In this document: positions 53,441 through 64,000 of the stretch, in pieces
Layout of the letters: the number at the start of each line of letters is the position of its first letter
Numbering within the stretch: the first letter of the stretch is position 1
Assembly (NCBI GenBank): GCA_028622995.1
Contig: JAJQJQ010000017.1
Location: 1,612,001 to 1,676,000, forward strand
Reading direction: 5' to 3'
DNA from: Panagrolaimus kolymaensis
Lineage: Eukaryota > Nematoda > Chromadorea > Rhabditida > Panagrolaimidae
DNA: 64,000 nucleotides
Position numbers and translations under genes: made by a program
The notes under the pieces: generated by a model
Databases searched by the model: none
Seen by the model: only the letters and a program-made list of their open reading frames with translations
Told to the model about the DNA's origin: nothing

Positions 53441-53845
53441 TTTTTTCTTTTACCATATCTGTTGTATAATGAATAATTTATTGTTTCCCCACCCAGATTG
53501 CCAATTATTTGCTTTGTATTGCCTCAAATGTTTATGTTTTTTTTATTATTATATTTTTTCACAATTTTCAATCTCACTTTTTTTATTAATATTTTGTTAT
53601 TATTAACTTTTTGTTTTCTTAAAAATAAAAGCCATTGTAACCACATATTGACGATATCATTCTAAAACTCATCAAATGATAATGAATGTGATTTGTAAAA
53701 ATGGATTATTCCATCAAGCTTTGAATGACTATAGAGCAGAAGAGCTCATAATAATAATAACCTCATATTTAAAAGTAATATTGTAGGCAATTGCATTAAT
53801 TTCTTTTTATTATGCGCCTAGGATAACTCTTGATAGTTATTATAT
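53441..53845. other. 3' flank of ROCK, no gene
   Basis: AT-rich 3' UTR. The frame at 53364-53606 overlaps the ROCK stop in another frame and is low complexity. Confidence 0.5.
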
Positions 53846-53853
53846 CAAGCGAC

Positions 53854-54838
53854 GGGAAGAGTGCGAAACTCCTAATGAGTGAAAGTCCTAATGAGTGAAA
53901 CTCCTAATGAGTGAAAGTCGGCATTTTTGAAGATTTATAGTTATAAAACTTTCAGGATAGGGTAATTTGGTGTCGATTTAAGGATTTTTAATGTTTTCAT
54001 GTACTTATGCAATATTAAGGATTGGCTGATGCCCAAAGGGCCCGAATATCAATTTTTACCATTTTGAGGATTTATAAGTATGAAACTTTTAGAATAAGGT
54101 AATTCGGGGTGGAAAGCTCTTTAACGGACCATATTTTTGAAGTGTTAGCTCTTCCAAAGAAGCCACCATTATCTATAAGTACCAAATAATAAAAAAGAGT
54201 TTACAGTAAAAGCAAAATTATATAGATGACCCCATTGAAAGATGTCTTACAATTTCAAATGACCATTCACCTTTCGGCGACAGATGTAACTTCATCATCA
54301 TCAAACAAATCAATGTCACTTCGTTTTTGTTTTCGAACTTTACTTCTAAAAAATCGATCAATGGAAAAATCGTTTCTGTCATAAGTTAAGCTTCAAAAGA
54401 AAATATCAATAAAGTTGTGGAATTGCTTATTCGGGCTCAAAAAGCTACAAGCGCTTCAAGGAGCTTCTACAATGGTTATGAATTTATTACAAGCCAAATC
54501 GAAATATTATGAAAAAATCCATAGTTATGCAAACTTTTCGATAAATTTGCATAATTATTGTCAAAAAAGGTTTCAAAAGTTATTTTATAACCTTTTTAAT
54601 TAATCTCCAATAAATACTAAGTCAAATACAATAATTTGAAGAAAAAAATTTTTATCCCCTCAGTGCATCAGCCAACTCTCAATGTTCCATACTTGAAACA
54701 TTAAAAATCATTAAATCCGCCACGAATTACCTTATTCTGAAAGTTTCATAACTATAAACCCTCAAAATGGTAAACTTTCACTCATTAGGACTTTCACTCA
54801 TTAGGACTTTCACTCATTAGGAGTTATGCTACACTCTC
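53854..54838. mobile_element. hAT-like non-autonomous DNA transposon, 985 bp
   Basis: Flanked by an 8-bp direct repeat CAAGCGAC (53846-53853 and 54839-54846). The terminal inverted repeats are about 140 bp, roughly 80-85 percent alike by eye. Each begins with a 16-bp unit, TCCTAATGAGTGAAAG, repeated three times. A further direct copy of the subterminal block lies at about 54058-54113. No transposase frame. An 8-bp target duplication points to the hAT superfamily; the termini do not show a classic hAT sequence. Confidence 0.85.
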
Positions 54839-54846
54839 CAAGCGAC

Positions 54847-55154
54847 TATTATCTTTATTCCCGTGAAATAAAATTGAACTTAATTTTTAAATGATTACCA
54901 AAAAAATCTTGGAATTTTTGTATATTTATGTGAAAAGAAGGCGGTTCCCCTCTTCAATTTTAAAAAGGGTTCTATAACATCATGAATGGAAAAAAGGGCG
55001 TAACCAAGTTGGGAGAATCAGAGGAGAGCGAAACGTGCGCAAAACCTGTCATTTTACGTTGCCCGGCTCATTTTTTTCTATCTCTCCCTTACTAATTTAA
55101 CGACAAAAGCGTCTTCATTTGTCTTATTTTGTATTTACGGAGTTGTTGATAATC
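54847..55154. other. Intergenic, upstream of the EGF-like membrane protein
   Basis: AT-rich 308 bp, no gene; presumably a promoter and leader. Confidence 0.45.
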
Positions 55155-57851
55155 ATGGCATATACAAAATCTTTGATTTTTTGCTTTATTGGTTTTATTG
55201 CAATTGCCATAGCACAAGATGCCGCAGCACCCGTTTGCTCCGTAAATCAGCTCTTCAATGGCCAGGTAACTCTTTTTTTATTAATTTAAATTTTTTGAAT
55301 CTTTTAATCATTAAATTTTTTCAGATTTGTACTTGCGCGCCAGGTAACTTTTTTTTATTTATTTATATTATTGAATCGTCTAATCATTTTATTTTTTTAG
55401 GGTATGTTGTTATTTTTCCCTCATAAACATTTCCTGTTATTTCCGTTGAATACGCATTTTTTTGGCAGCATCAGCAGTTACGCATGCGATTCCTCTTTCT
55501 TTTGTTGCATCAAAATTTGACATAACTATCGCATATTTTTTGAGGCACAATTGCATGTTATAGCGTTAAAAATCCGGTCAAACTGCGCGTTTGATCCTTC
55601 AAAACATAAAAAAAAGACTTGCTTTTTTTCGATGCAATCATTTGAGGCCAGTTTTGTTTTGTTCATTCAATTCATATTTTTTTACTCTCCATTGTTTTCG
55701 GATATAGTTAACTCAATGACCGATTAAGTTGCAATCAATCAACAATGAAAGTACCTAAAAAAACATAAAAAAAATTACAAAAATTTAACGCCTAAGGCAA
55801 TGAATCAGTAATGGCGCATTTTATTCTTTCAAGAGACCAGAAAATAATAAGAAAACAATGTTTTTATTAGTCTTTCTCAAACTTCGACCACAAACATTTG
55901 CTTATTTTTCATTGAATTGCCTTAAGAGAGAGGAAAGACACCTTTTTATGCATTTACATTAAATCAAAAATGGAGGAACGAGAAAGACAAAAACATTCAA
56001 GTTGGTGATTCAAGAAAGGTTACAATTGGAACGAAGGAGAAAAAACAAACCGGCTCGACGTTTAGGAAAAATTATAAAATAATCGAAAATCAAAGGTGGT
56101 AGAAAGAACCGTTTTAAAGAAGCAAAATGAGGGAAAACATTGGTAAACACACAAAACGAAATTAATTTTTTAGATATTTCTCTGATTCAAATCAAGAATC
56201 AAAAGACAGATGTGAAGATGAATGTGAAGAGGTTAGTGAATTAAAATTTCACACATTATTCATCAATTAGATTAGCCAATTTTTTTTTATCAGTATAATC
56301 GAATTCATTACTTAATTGCTAGCAAGGTTATGTGGACTTTTGATAGTTGTTTATTTTTGAAAGCTGGATTAAAAGATTTTATACTAAGTGAATATAATAC
56401 ATAGCAAAGCATATTTGTTAGGCATGGCACAAGGCCCTGAAAAGGCCCCAAAAAGGCCCCGTGGCATTCATTCTACAAAACGCCAATCGTCATGGCATAG
56501 GTAAATTTAAATAATTTTTTTTCAGGAAGATAGCTATTGATTATATACCTTAATAGGTATCTTCCTGAAAAAAAATTATTTAAATTTACCTATGCCATGA
56601 CGATTGGCGTTTTGTAGAATGAATGCCACGGGGCCTTTTTGGGGCCTTTTCAGGGCCTTGTGCCATGCCTACGCCTTACCATATGAGATGAGAAAACAAA
56701 AGTTTAATTCCAGAAGAAAAAGTTCAGTACGATTTCCCGAAAATGTAACTATAATTTTCTTAATTATCTAAAAATCTTTTTTTTTATTTTAGTTTTTCTG
56801 TAATTTTAAAATATATGTATTTGAGTCTCGAAGTATTTTGTTAAGCATCGTATGTACTTTTTTAAAAATTGTTTTATAGGTTTACTTTACCTTCTTCACT
56901 TATGGCAAATGCGTTAAAGGACTTTTTGATCGAGTTGATAAAGATCAACAACCAGCCTGTAATATAAGGCAAGTTTTAAATTAAAATGGGAGACAGAGTT
57001 TTAAATCAAATATGTAAAATAATACCAATTTATTTAAACAACATTTAGATGTGGCATGAGAATTCGATTCTGGGCTTCCATTGCTCTGTTTGCAATCACT
57101 GCAGCAGCTCTTACTACACTTATTTTCACCCTTCCTCTTTGCATTGCTACATGCTCATCTTGTCTTCATGCAAAAAAAGTTTGTCTTTTATTTAAAATTT
57201 TGCAACCACCAATTTTAAAGAACGTCTGATTGGTAGAAATTTTTTTAAGAACACTAAAATTAAAAACAACGACAATAAATTGGTTGTTGATATGTAGTGG
57301 ATTCTTTAGAAAATAATCCGCGAAAAACAATAATATCATTTTTAATTTTGGAGCTGTAATAAAAATCATAACCCTAAGGGGCATTTTTTCCGATAATAAT
57401 TCTTCAAAATGAATGCATAATAAAAGATGGAAAGAAGACAGTGGCGATGGGGTTGATGGCCTTGAATATTGATAAATTACGGAATGATTTTTTGTGAAAG
57501 AAAGAAGAAAATTGCGGTCAATACTGTTTAACTTTTTTTTCCGCGTTGAAACAACTGCGGCGTCACATTCCTTCCATCTTGAAAAAAATTTTCGGCTGAA
57601 ATTAAACCAAAAACAAAAAGTATATTTTTGCGATAAAAATGATACTTTTTTTCATCATTCAAAATCAAATCATGAAAAAGAAGACCAAACAAATAATAAA
57701 AAAAATTTGTTTTCAGGCAAATAAAAATAGTAAACGCATGGTCGTTGAACAACAACCACCCAATACTGGAACTTTGAGCAAAGATCAACAACAGATGCAA
57801 GCTTATAATCCTTATGGATACAATTATTGGCCATATGGTTATTCCCGTTAA
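55155..57851 (+). CDS. Small EGF-like type I membrane protein, inferred 1-nt microexon
   Basis: Exons 55155-55265, 55325-55343, 55401 (a single G), 56174-56231, 56880-56968, 57049-57178 and 57717-57851, 180 aa; all seven join in phase. There is a signal peptide (MAYTKSLIFCFIGFIAIAIA), a Cys-rich ectodomain (PVCSVNQLFNGQICTCAPGY, then KDRCEDECEE and YGKCVKGLF) of EGF-like character, a transmembrane helix (WASIALFAITAAALTTLIF) with a Cys cluster after it, and a Tyr/Gln/Pro-rich tail. The microexon lies between TTTTTTTAG and GTATGT, both strong signals, and completes the Gly of APGY. If 55401-55426 is instead read as a last exon, a 51-aa secreted peptide ending GYVVIFPS results. The intron after 56968 uses a GC donor (AG then GCAAGT). 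Function unknown. Confidence 0.65.
56421..56669. mobile_element. TA-flanked snapback element, perfect 112-bp arms
   Basis: Arms 56421-56532 and 56558-56669 are perfect reverse complements around a 25-nt spacer, flanked by TA (56419-56420, 56670-56671). It begins GGCATGGCACAAGGCCCTG and contains three AAGGCCCC-type motifs. No coding frame. It lies in the long intron between exons 4 and 5 of the EGF-like gene, so it would be transcribed as a hairpin RNA. Confidence 0.95.
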
Positions 57852-58172
57852 AAAATAACATTAAAATATGCCACCAAGTTAACTCTAAGATAATTTTTTT
57901 TAATTTTTTTTTGCGCTCATCCAAAGCTTATAATGATAATTTGTTTAACTGACATACTGCCTTTTTTAAATTAGATAATAAAAGATAAATTTATTTAATG
58001 AGTTTAAAACTTTGAATGAAACTGAGTAGTATTACAAAGAAAAAACCGTCGCAAAGGTTTATGCAACGTTAGATTGTGTCATATTGTAAATTGAGTATCG
58101 AAACAATTTGAAACTCCAAAGTTTTTATAAAATCTTTAAAAACAACAAAACAAAGAAAATAAATATCGCATT
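57852..58172. other. Convergent 3' space, no gene
   Basis: AT-rich 3' UTRs of the EGF-like gene and LENG1. Confidence 0.5.
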
Positions 58173-59024
58173 TTAATTTTTGTATTTATTTTGTTTAGCA
58201 ATATGTGGATTAAATTGAGATGAATAAGTAGTTTCTGTTTGTCTTCTTTTTGCTTCTTCTCGTGCTTGTTTGACTTCAGGATGTAATAAATCAAATTCTC
58301 GTCGCTTTTCTTCTCTTTCACGTTGTAATCTCTCTTCACGAAGTTTAGCAAGTTTGGATTTTTTTCTTTTAGTTTCATCTTCTGGATCACTCAAACTTCG
58401 GGAACGCTTTCGTCGACGATCTTTCTTCTTCTTTTTCATTTCCTTCCTTTCTTTTTCTTCTTTTTCTTTTCGATCTTTTTCCTTTTCTTTTTCAACTTTA
58501 TCTCTTTGAAGATATGGTCGTTCAGGAGCTTTTTCATACCACGATTGACTTGGGAGATCTCCAAACTTCACTTTAATACCTGAAAAAATAAATTTATTAT
58601 ATGTTGCTATAAAAAATTCAAACTTGCCTAATTTGTGCTCATGATCATCAAGTTCTTTCTTTGCGTCTGCATCAGCTTCTTTATTCCTCGATTCTAAATT
58701 TATCATTCGTTCTTCAGCAGCAAAAAAGTTAATGTGACTTCGACCATCACCTCCAATATCAGAGCTTCCAACGATATGAAATGTTGAGCTTGTAGTTGAT
58801 GAAGCCCCGACACCTCGTAGATGACTTAATCGATCTTCATTTTCAGCAATTCTGACCCTTTCTTGTTTTTTGGCTTCTTCACTAAAAATTATATTTTTTG
58901 TTGAATTATTCAGTAAAAAATTAATAAAATGTAGTTACTTTGCTGCATTGGCTTCATCTCTTCGGACTCTGGCCATATTTTCTTTGGTTCGAACGTGCCA
59001 TTTCTTTTTAGGTAAAATATTCAT
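58173..59024 (-). CDS. LENG1-like nuclear protein (leukocyte receptor cluster member 1 family)
   Basis: Exons 59024-58939, 58881-58628 and 58579-58173, about 248 aa. The N-terminus [20 protein letters not shown] is almost identical to human LENG1 ([20 protein letters not shown]), part of the Cir_N signature. The C-terminus [14 protein letters not shown] matches YNSQFNPQLARR. Between them the protein is a charged helical Lys/Arg/Glu region with nuclear-localisation stretches ([14 protein letters not shown]). Members are found with spliceosomal or nuclear RNP factors; the precise role is unclear. Intron 2 (58627-58580) needs a GC donor, AG then GCAAGT; it is 48 bp, a multiple of three, so retention would add 16 residues without a stop. 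Joining gives LGIKVKFGD, matching LGILTYLG. Confidence 0.88.
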
Positions 59025-59045
59025 GATTATTTACTAATAAAGAAA

Positions 59046-59053
59046 CTGAAAAA
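59046..59053 (-). other. Probable spliced-leader acceptor of LENG1
   Basis: Minus-strand GTTTTTCAG lies 21 nt before the LENG1 ATG and about 320 nt after the RalGAP-alpha stop on the same strand, so it might be an operon junction. Confidence 0.45.
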
Positions 59054-59376
59054 CATAGAATGATTAAGTTAATACGTATAAAAATAAAGTAAACAAATAT
59101 ATCCCGCACCAACAGTTGTATAAACACGATAAAAGCAAAATTAAATATCTTTATTTAGTCGTTTTAAAAATACATATTTATAAAAAAAATAAGTGAATAT
59201 AAAAAATTTGTTGCGCAAAGTAAAAAAACAATGTGATATGAACGGTAGGCACTTTGGAAAATTTAAAAGGGAATTTACAAAAAGGATATAGTTCATTGGT
59301 TAGTATTAAATAAGGCGAAAGGAATTATTCGATTTTAAAAGTTAAAGTTTTTTTAGGAGTTAATTTTTAAAAAATA

Positions 59377-62300
59377 TTAGGATCTCATAGAAGGAACATA
59401 AAGTTGAGTGAGAGCATCTGCCACTGGCATCTCTCTCAAAGTTGTTCTAGATTGTTCAAAAACTTTTTCGCGAAGTTTATTTGGCCGATCAACTTGTTGA
59501 ACCAAACGATATGCTCGAGAGGCATTCATCACAGTATCTCGAACGAGGGATGCAATTTGCTTTGTGTGTACATAAACTCCATCAAAAAGCGGACCAAATT
59601 CAAGGAGAGGATTTTGAGTTTCAATGTGGACTCGAATCAACACCGGGCTTACAGGATAAAGAACAATTAAAACATCACAAAATCTAGTTGCAATGGTTTC
59701 ACGGCGATAAGATTGTCGAGGATTTTCTGACCATACAACATGAACTTCATCATTTCCTATATGCTTCATTTTCATTTGAGCATCTCCAGAAAGTTGAGTT
59801 GAAACATGAAAGATAAGTTCCGTGTCAACGGTTGAATAATATGGCGCTGTTTGACCAGGTGGAAGTCCACCAGCATAGCCAAGATGTGAAGATCCAATTT
59901 GGACGGGCCAACCCAATCCCCTAAAATACCGAAAGTTATAAAACAAATTAGAAGTGGTTTTTAAATTAATGGAAATGATTGAGGTACTGGATGGAATTCA
60001 ATCCCCCTTCTATTATTTATTCTATAATTCAAAACTATGTAAACCCACTCGACGAAATAATTAAAATGAAGTGAGCCATTTGTGTTTGAAAGAATTGATT
60101 GTTTATCTTCTTGGCCTTCTCCAACATAGATAACAGCAACTTTATGAACTTCTCTTGAAAGGGTATTATCAAGATGTCGAAGTTCACGTGGGAAATTTGC
60201 AGCAGCAGATTGTGTGGATTTAATTAGGGAAAAATCTGCTGCAAATTTACGCCAAGCTTGCATTGAATTTGTTTCAGATTTGTTTTCTTTATTTGAAATA
60301 GCAGGTTTAATTGGACGTCGATTTGATCGACGAATAAAAGCTAACATATCCATTGCTTTTTGGGATTGTTCAGCACGTTCAGATGCTGACATTGCCGAAC
60401 TAAAGGAGGGCAATGATTGAAATGGATCCAAAAGTTCATTAGGTGGCGTAGAACGTTTTTTTTGAGTTCCATGATGGCGAGCTTCATCAAATTGTTGAGG
60501 TGATCGAAGGGCCAAGGATTTAAGCCAAGCATTGGCTGTTGAAGGACGAGAAGGTGCAATATCTTCAGTGGAAACAGACCATGCATGACGGCCTACAACC
60601 GTTCGAGTTGTAAATGTAATAGAATTTGATTTTTGCTTATTTAAAACAGGTGGTTTTTGAAAACTGAAAATTTATATAATCGTTTAATTTTATTTAAAAA
60701 AATTAAATTAACCTAATTAAAGCTCCCGGAGTTGTAATAAATACAGTAGATTTGAAAAAATCTTTAAGTTGATTTTGATCGATAATATTCAAAGGCCTTT
60801 CAATAGAATTCCATTGAGTGATGTGAAAACGTGGAAGAGGATATTGCATGGCTAATGTGATTAAAAGACCTTCAAGGAAAACATCTCGATGGGCGTGAAG
60901 GCGATGGAGGAGAGCTTTCCACGAAGATCGAGGCTTATCATTAATTGAAAGGGCGCATAATTGCCATTTAAGATCATTGAAAATTCCGTCATTGCGAGGA
61001 ACTTTACATGCCAGTTCTAAAGCTTCAACTAATCTCGTATGAAATCCAATTCGAATTGATGAGGTAAGATTTGAGCAAAGAATTGGAAGGAGATGGGATG
61101 AAGCATCAGGATGTTGAGACACAATACGAAGGAGGACGTCAAAAAGTTGGGCATCGGCTCTTTCAAGAATTAAAATTGAAAGTGCATTCACGCATAAACT
61201 CAATGAAGATACATCAATTTCAATTTCACGATTTTCAAGAATTGAAAGAAGTATCTAAAACCCAGACATGACTATGATAACATAAAATGAAAATATGTAT
61301 AAACCTTTTCAGCTTCGGGATGATCCAATGCAAGCAATGCCGCAACTCTCACAGCTTTTGAGGAGAATTCTGAATTTCTTACAAGTTTTTGTAATGCTTC
61401 GATTGTTGGCGAAGCCAATACTGCTGTATCTTCAACATTCATTAATGGAAGTTGCTCCAGAACTATGGGTGATACATCAGCTTTTAAACAATCAATTAAA
61501 TGCCAAAGTATTTGAGCTCGTTGCTCTGGTGGCGGATCAGCTCGAATTAAAACTGCACAAAGCGCAGGAATTGCATGAGGTTGATGAGCGATATGAAGAC
61601 GTAAAAGCTTTCCAGCAAGCCAATGAACAAGTTGTTTTGCACAGCCGATGCTTAAAAGAGTATCAATAGCGCGCGAAATTGTTTGAACAGCTTGTTGAGA
61701 ATGTTGAGAGTCGGCTGGATCCACTAAATTTACAATTCTCATCCAAACTCGAAGCCAATTCGTTGTATTTCCTGTTGACTAAAAATAATAATTATATTTT
61801 AGAAATTTAAAAAAAATGTTTTTTAAACACTAACTTGAACGACGGATTGAATATCTTTGTCAGAATTGGCGTCGATGGTAGTTTCTTCATCGCTATTACC
61901 ATACATTCCACCACCACCATTAATGGAACCATTATCACTTGCATTATCGCTTCGTGTTGATGCTAATCGCTTTGCATGACCATCAACGGGATTACTTTCA
62001 TCCAAGTGTTCATGGATATCGATAGCAAAAAGATTCAAAACTAATGCTCGAGTAACATTATCAACAACTTTAGACCATTGTTGAATCATTTGTTGCCAAA
62101 ATATTCCACTTTTAAATACCAACCAAATTTCATCCCACATTCGATCATCTAACTCAATTTCACGAATAGCACAAATGAAAACACAAATTGAAAGTAAGGT
62201 ATTCGTAAAGCCTCCAGCCGTGCCACGGGAAAATGCATCAGATCGAGAGCAACAAAATCCAACAGCTTCGGTGATTCTTTTAATTAATTCAGACCAAACA

Positions 62301-63958
62301 ACTTTGGGAAGAGGTCGTGGCAATGGATAATTTGATGGATTACTCAAATCTCGAGCAACTAAAAATGGATTTTCTTTTCAATTAATGAAATCAAACTACT
62401 AACTTGAAAGGATTGAATGAGTTACTGAAACAGCGGAAGAAAGCCGATCGCCGCTTGAATTTAAGTAAGGACTTTTAAAAAAACTCGTGAAAATATGAAT
62501 TAAAAGTAGGGATGAAGCTTCGATGGATACCGTATTTCTTTCCACAAATGGTGGAAATTCAATTTGAAGTAACCAATGCCGGGAAACAAAAAGCACCTTG
62601 TGAATTACATTTGCACAAGCTAAAGGAAGCTGCATGGATTCTCGCATTAATGTCAATAAAGTATTTGTAGCTTTTTGACTTGAAAATAATGCTTGACGAA
62701 AGATGAGTAATCCGGGAGCAGGATTTTCAACCATGGATGCAGCAGCGATATTTGTCATCCATCGAATCAGCCAATATCGAGCAATAACCACTGGATCAGC
62801 TGTATCCATTTGTTCCCCTGGTTCTTCACTACCCTCCCAACCTTCAAAAACATCAACACCATTTTCTTCCATATCCGGGAAAACTTGATAAATGTATAAA
62901 ACAATAATTCGATCAAGAAGGAATTTGGCACAATCCAATTGCTTTGACTCATCGTTCCATTCTATTTTTACAGCTTCACGATGCACATAATCTAAGAATT
63001 TATCGAGATATACTTGAAGCATCTGGGCGCGATCTCGTAAAGATGGTTGACTATTTGCTTGAGTATTTACAAGGATAGGAGTTCTCTTTATTGGGCCAGG
63101 ATTAAATCCAATGACTTCAAGTCTATCGATATTTTTATTGAGACCACTGGAACTATCACAATATTCAAGAAGAACTCGTTCAGTCGAACTAAAAAAGTTT
63201 TTTTTACATAGTGCTATTTGTATACGATTTTACAAAGTTTAGGATTTTAATACTTTGATATGAATTAAAACACTTACCTTCCGTCATGCAAAGGGAAATA
63301 GGGTAGAAGGCATTGAAATATTCGATCAAGATCTCTCCCGGCATTATTAAAAACGGCTAAACTTTGATACCAAAGAATAAATAAACGTATGGCAATTTTT
63401 CGTACAGCTATTAAGTTATTTGGTAGTAAGGCTCTTTTAAGTATATTTTCAATTGCATTTTTTTGCCATCCTAAAGATAATTTTTTTTTCTAGTAATTTT
63501 GTTTTATTAATTTCCATCTTTTTTTTTAACTACTGTATCACAATAGTTTTAGGTTTATTTAAAAATATTTCCTAAGATTTAAATAAAACTAAACCTTTTC
63601 CAACGAGTTCAGGTGCAAGGCAAAGAATTTGTTCCAAAGTCCATAAGGCGAGCTCTGCATCAGCCACATTATTTCCATCAACGGAAAATTCAGCTTGTAA
63701 AAGTAAAGCATCAACTAAATGAAAAGTTTCAAAAGAATAATCATCCACAAGTTGACGTTTTTCTGGCACGCTCAAAGATTCCAATGCCATTCGAAAATTT
63801 TTAGCTCGTGATGATGGATCTCTGTGCACGTCACTAAATTTTTGTAAAGATGTTTGAACATCCGACGGCTTTGGTTTTCTTGCAAACATTGTTAATCGAC
63901 GTTCACAATTTCGACGAGTAACAAACTGTGAAAGATTTTTTTCACGATTAATTGACAT
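59377..63958 (-). CDS. hgap-1: Ral GTPase-activating protein, catalytic alpha subunit
   Basis: Exons 63958-63595, 63470-63278, 63188-62404, 62358-61835, 61778-61305, 61254-60713, 60663-60049 and 59920-59377, about 1346 aa, shorter than human RALGAPA1 (about 2036). With the beta subunit it converts Ral-GTP to Ral-GDP. The N-terminus MFARKPKPSDVQTSLQKFSD and the alpha-helical array (IAIRLFILWYQSL) match alpha. The C-terminal RapGAP domain begins HKVAVIYVGEGQEDKQSIL, then GLGWPVQIGSSHLGYAGGL, PGQTAPYYSTVDTELIFHVS, and HIGNDEVHVVWSE with the catalytic asparagine. EFGPLFDGVYVHTKQIASLV closes it. The beta subunit lacks the GND motif, so alpha is clear. The splice at 60049 (GA then GTGGGT) was chosen because it restores E-GLGWPV. 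An N-terminal ATG at 63889 (MFARKP) is an alternative start. Confidence 0.92.
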
Positions 63959-64000
63959 ATTTAATTAAATATAAAATAATATTTCACCAAGGAATTGTAA

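Noticed and set aside
53881..53930. Regular 16-bp repeats resembling a CRISPR array
   Set aside because: Contiguous without spacers, part of the inverted ends of a eukaryotic transposon.
54415..54603. 62-codon frame inside the hAT-like element as a transposase remnant
   Set aside because: Too short, no transposase motif visible.
55401..55426. Last exon of an independent 51-aa secreted peptide gene
   Set aside because: Possible as an isoform, but the one-base exon model joins a full EGF-like membrane protein in phase, so I did not list it as a separate gene.

Overview
The window is nuclear DNA of an AT-rich nematode. Introns are mostly 45-60 bp with T-rich acceptors (TTTTTAG or TTTTCAG). Several start codons sit a few bases behind a lone splice acceptor, as expected for spliced-leader trans-splicing. 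Genes are dense on both strands, and the set is typical of a worm: cyclin E, ROCK/LET-502, progranulin, an acetylcholine-receptor-type channel, trehalase. The preference for TAG over CAG acceptors and the AT-richness argue against Caenorhabditis itself; the species is not identified. All gene models are hand-spliced from the sequence. Where I give exons, reading phase was checked at every junction.

Layout, left to right: a Scribbler/ZNF608/609-like nuclear protein (-, runs off the left edge); a nested foldback repeat; a tiny unknown gene and cyclin E (+); a 140-bp satellite; TRAP-alpha (+) followed by a decayed copy of its 3' end; COG3 (+); an alpha-type nicotinic receptor subunit (+) whose M1-M2 exon is split by a GC-rich foldback insertion; progranulin (+); 3.5 kb of repeats with GC hairpins; trehalase (+) and ribosomal protein L7 (-), converging on a 551-bp mariner-like MITE; Rab11 (+) and a KCTD8/12/16-like protein (-), also convergent; a small membrane protein (+); a RUN-domain protein (-); RIOK3 and RPB6 (+); supervillin and SRP9 (-); a compact two-gene unit of an unknown coiled-coil protein and ROCK (+); a 985-bp hAT-like element with an 8-bp target duplication; a small EGF-like membrane protein that seems to need a 1-nt microexon (+); and LENG1 and RalGAP-alpha (-) at the right edge.

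Functional themes: secretory and membrane traffic (TRAP-alpha, SRP9, COG3, Rab11, RalGAP-alpha, RUN protein), actomyosin and cytoskeleton (ROCK, supervillin), gene expression (RPL7, RPB6, RIOK3, LENG1, Scribbler-like), cell cycle (cyclin E) and neuronal or extracellular signalling (receptor subunit, KCTD, progranulin).

The most unusual points are the inferred 1-nt microexon, three GC-AG introns required by reading frame, the near-perfect 112-bp-arm snapback, the split receptor gene, three 53-residue tandem repeats in the ROCK coiled coil, and a set of TTC-looped GC hairpins in intergenic DNA. No CRISPR, rRNA or tRNA gene was recognised.
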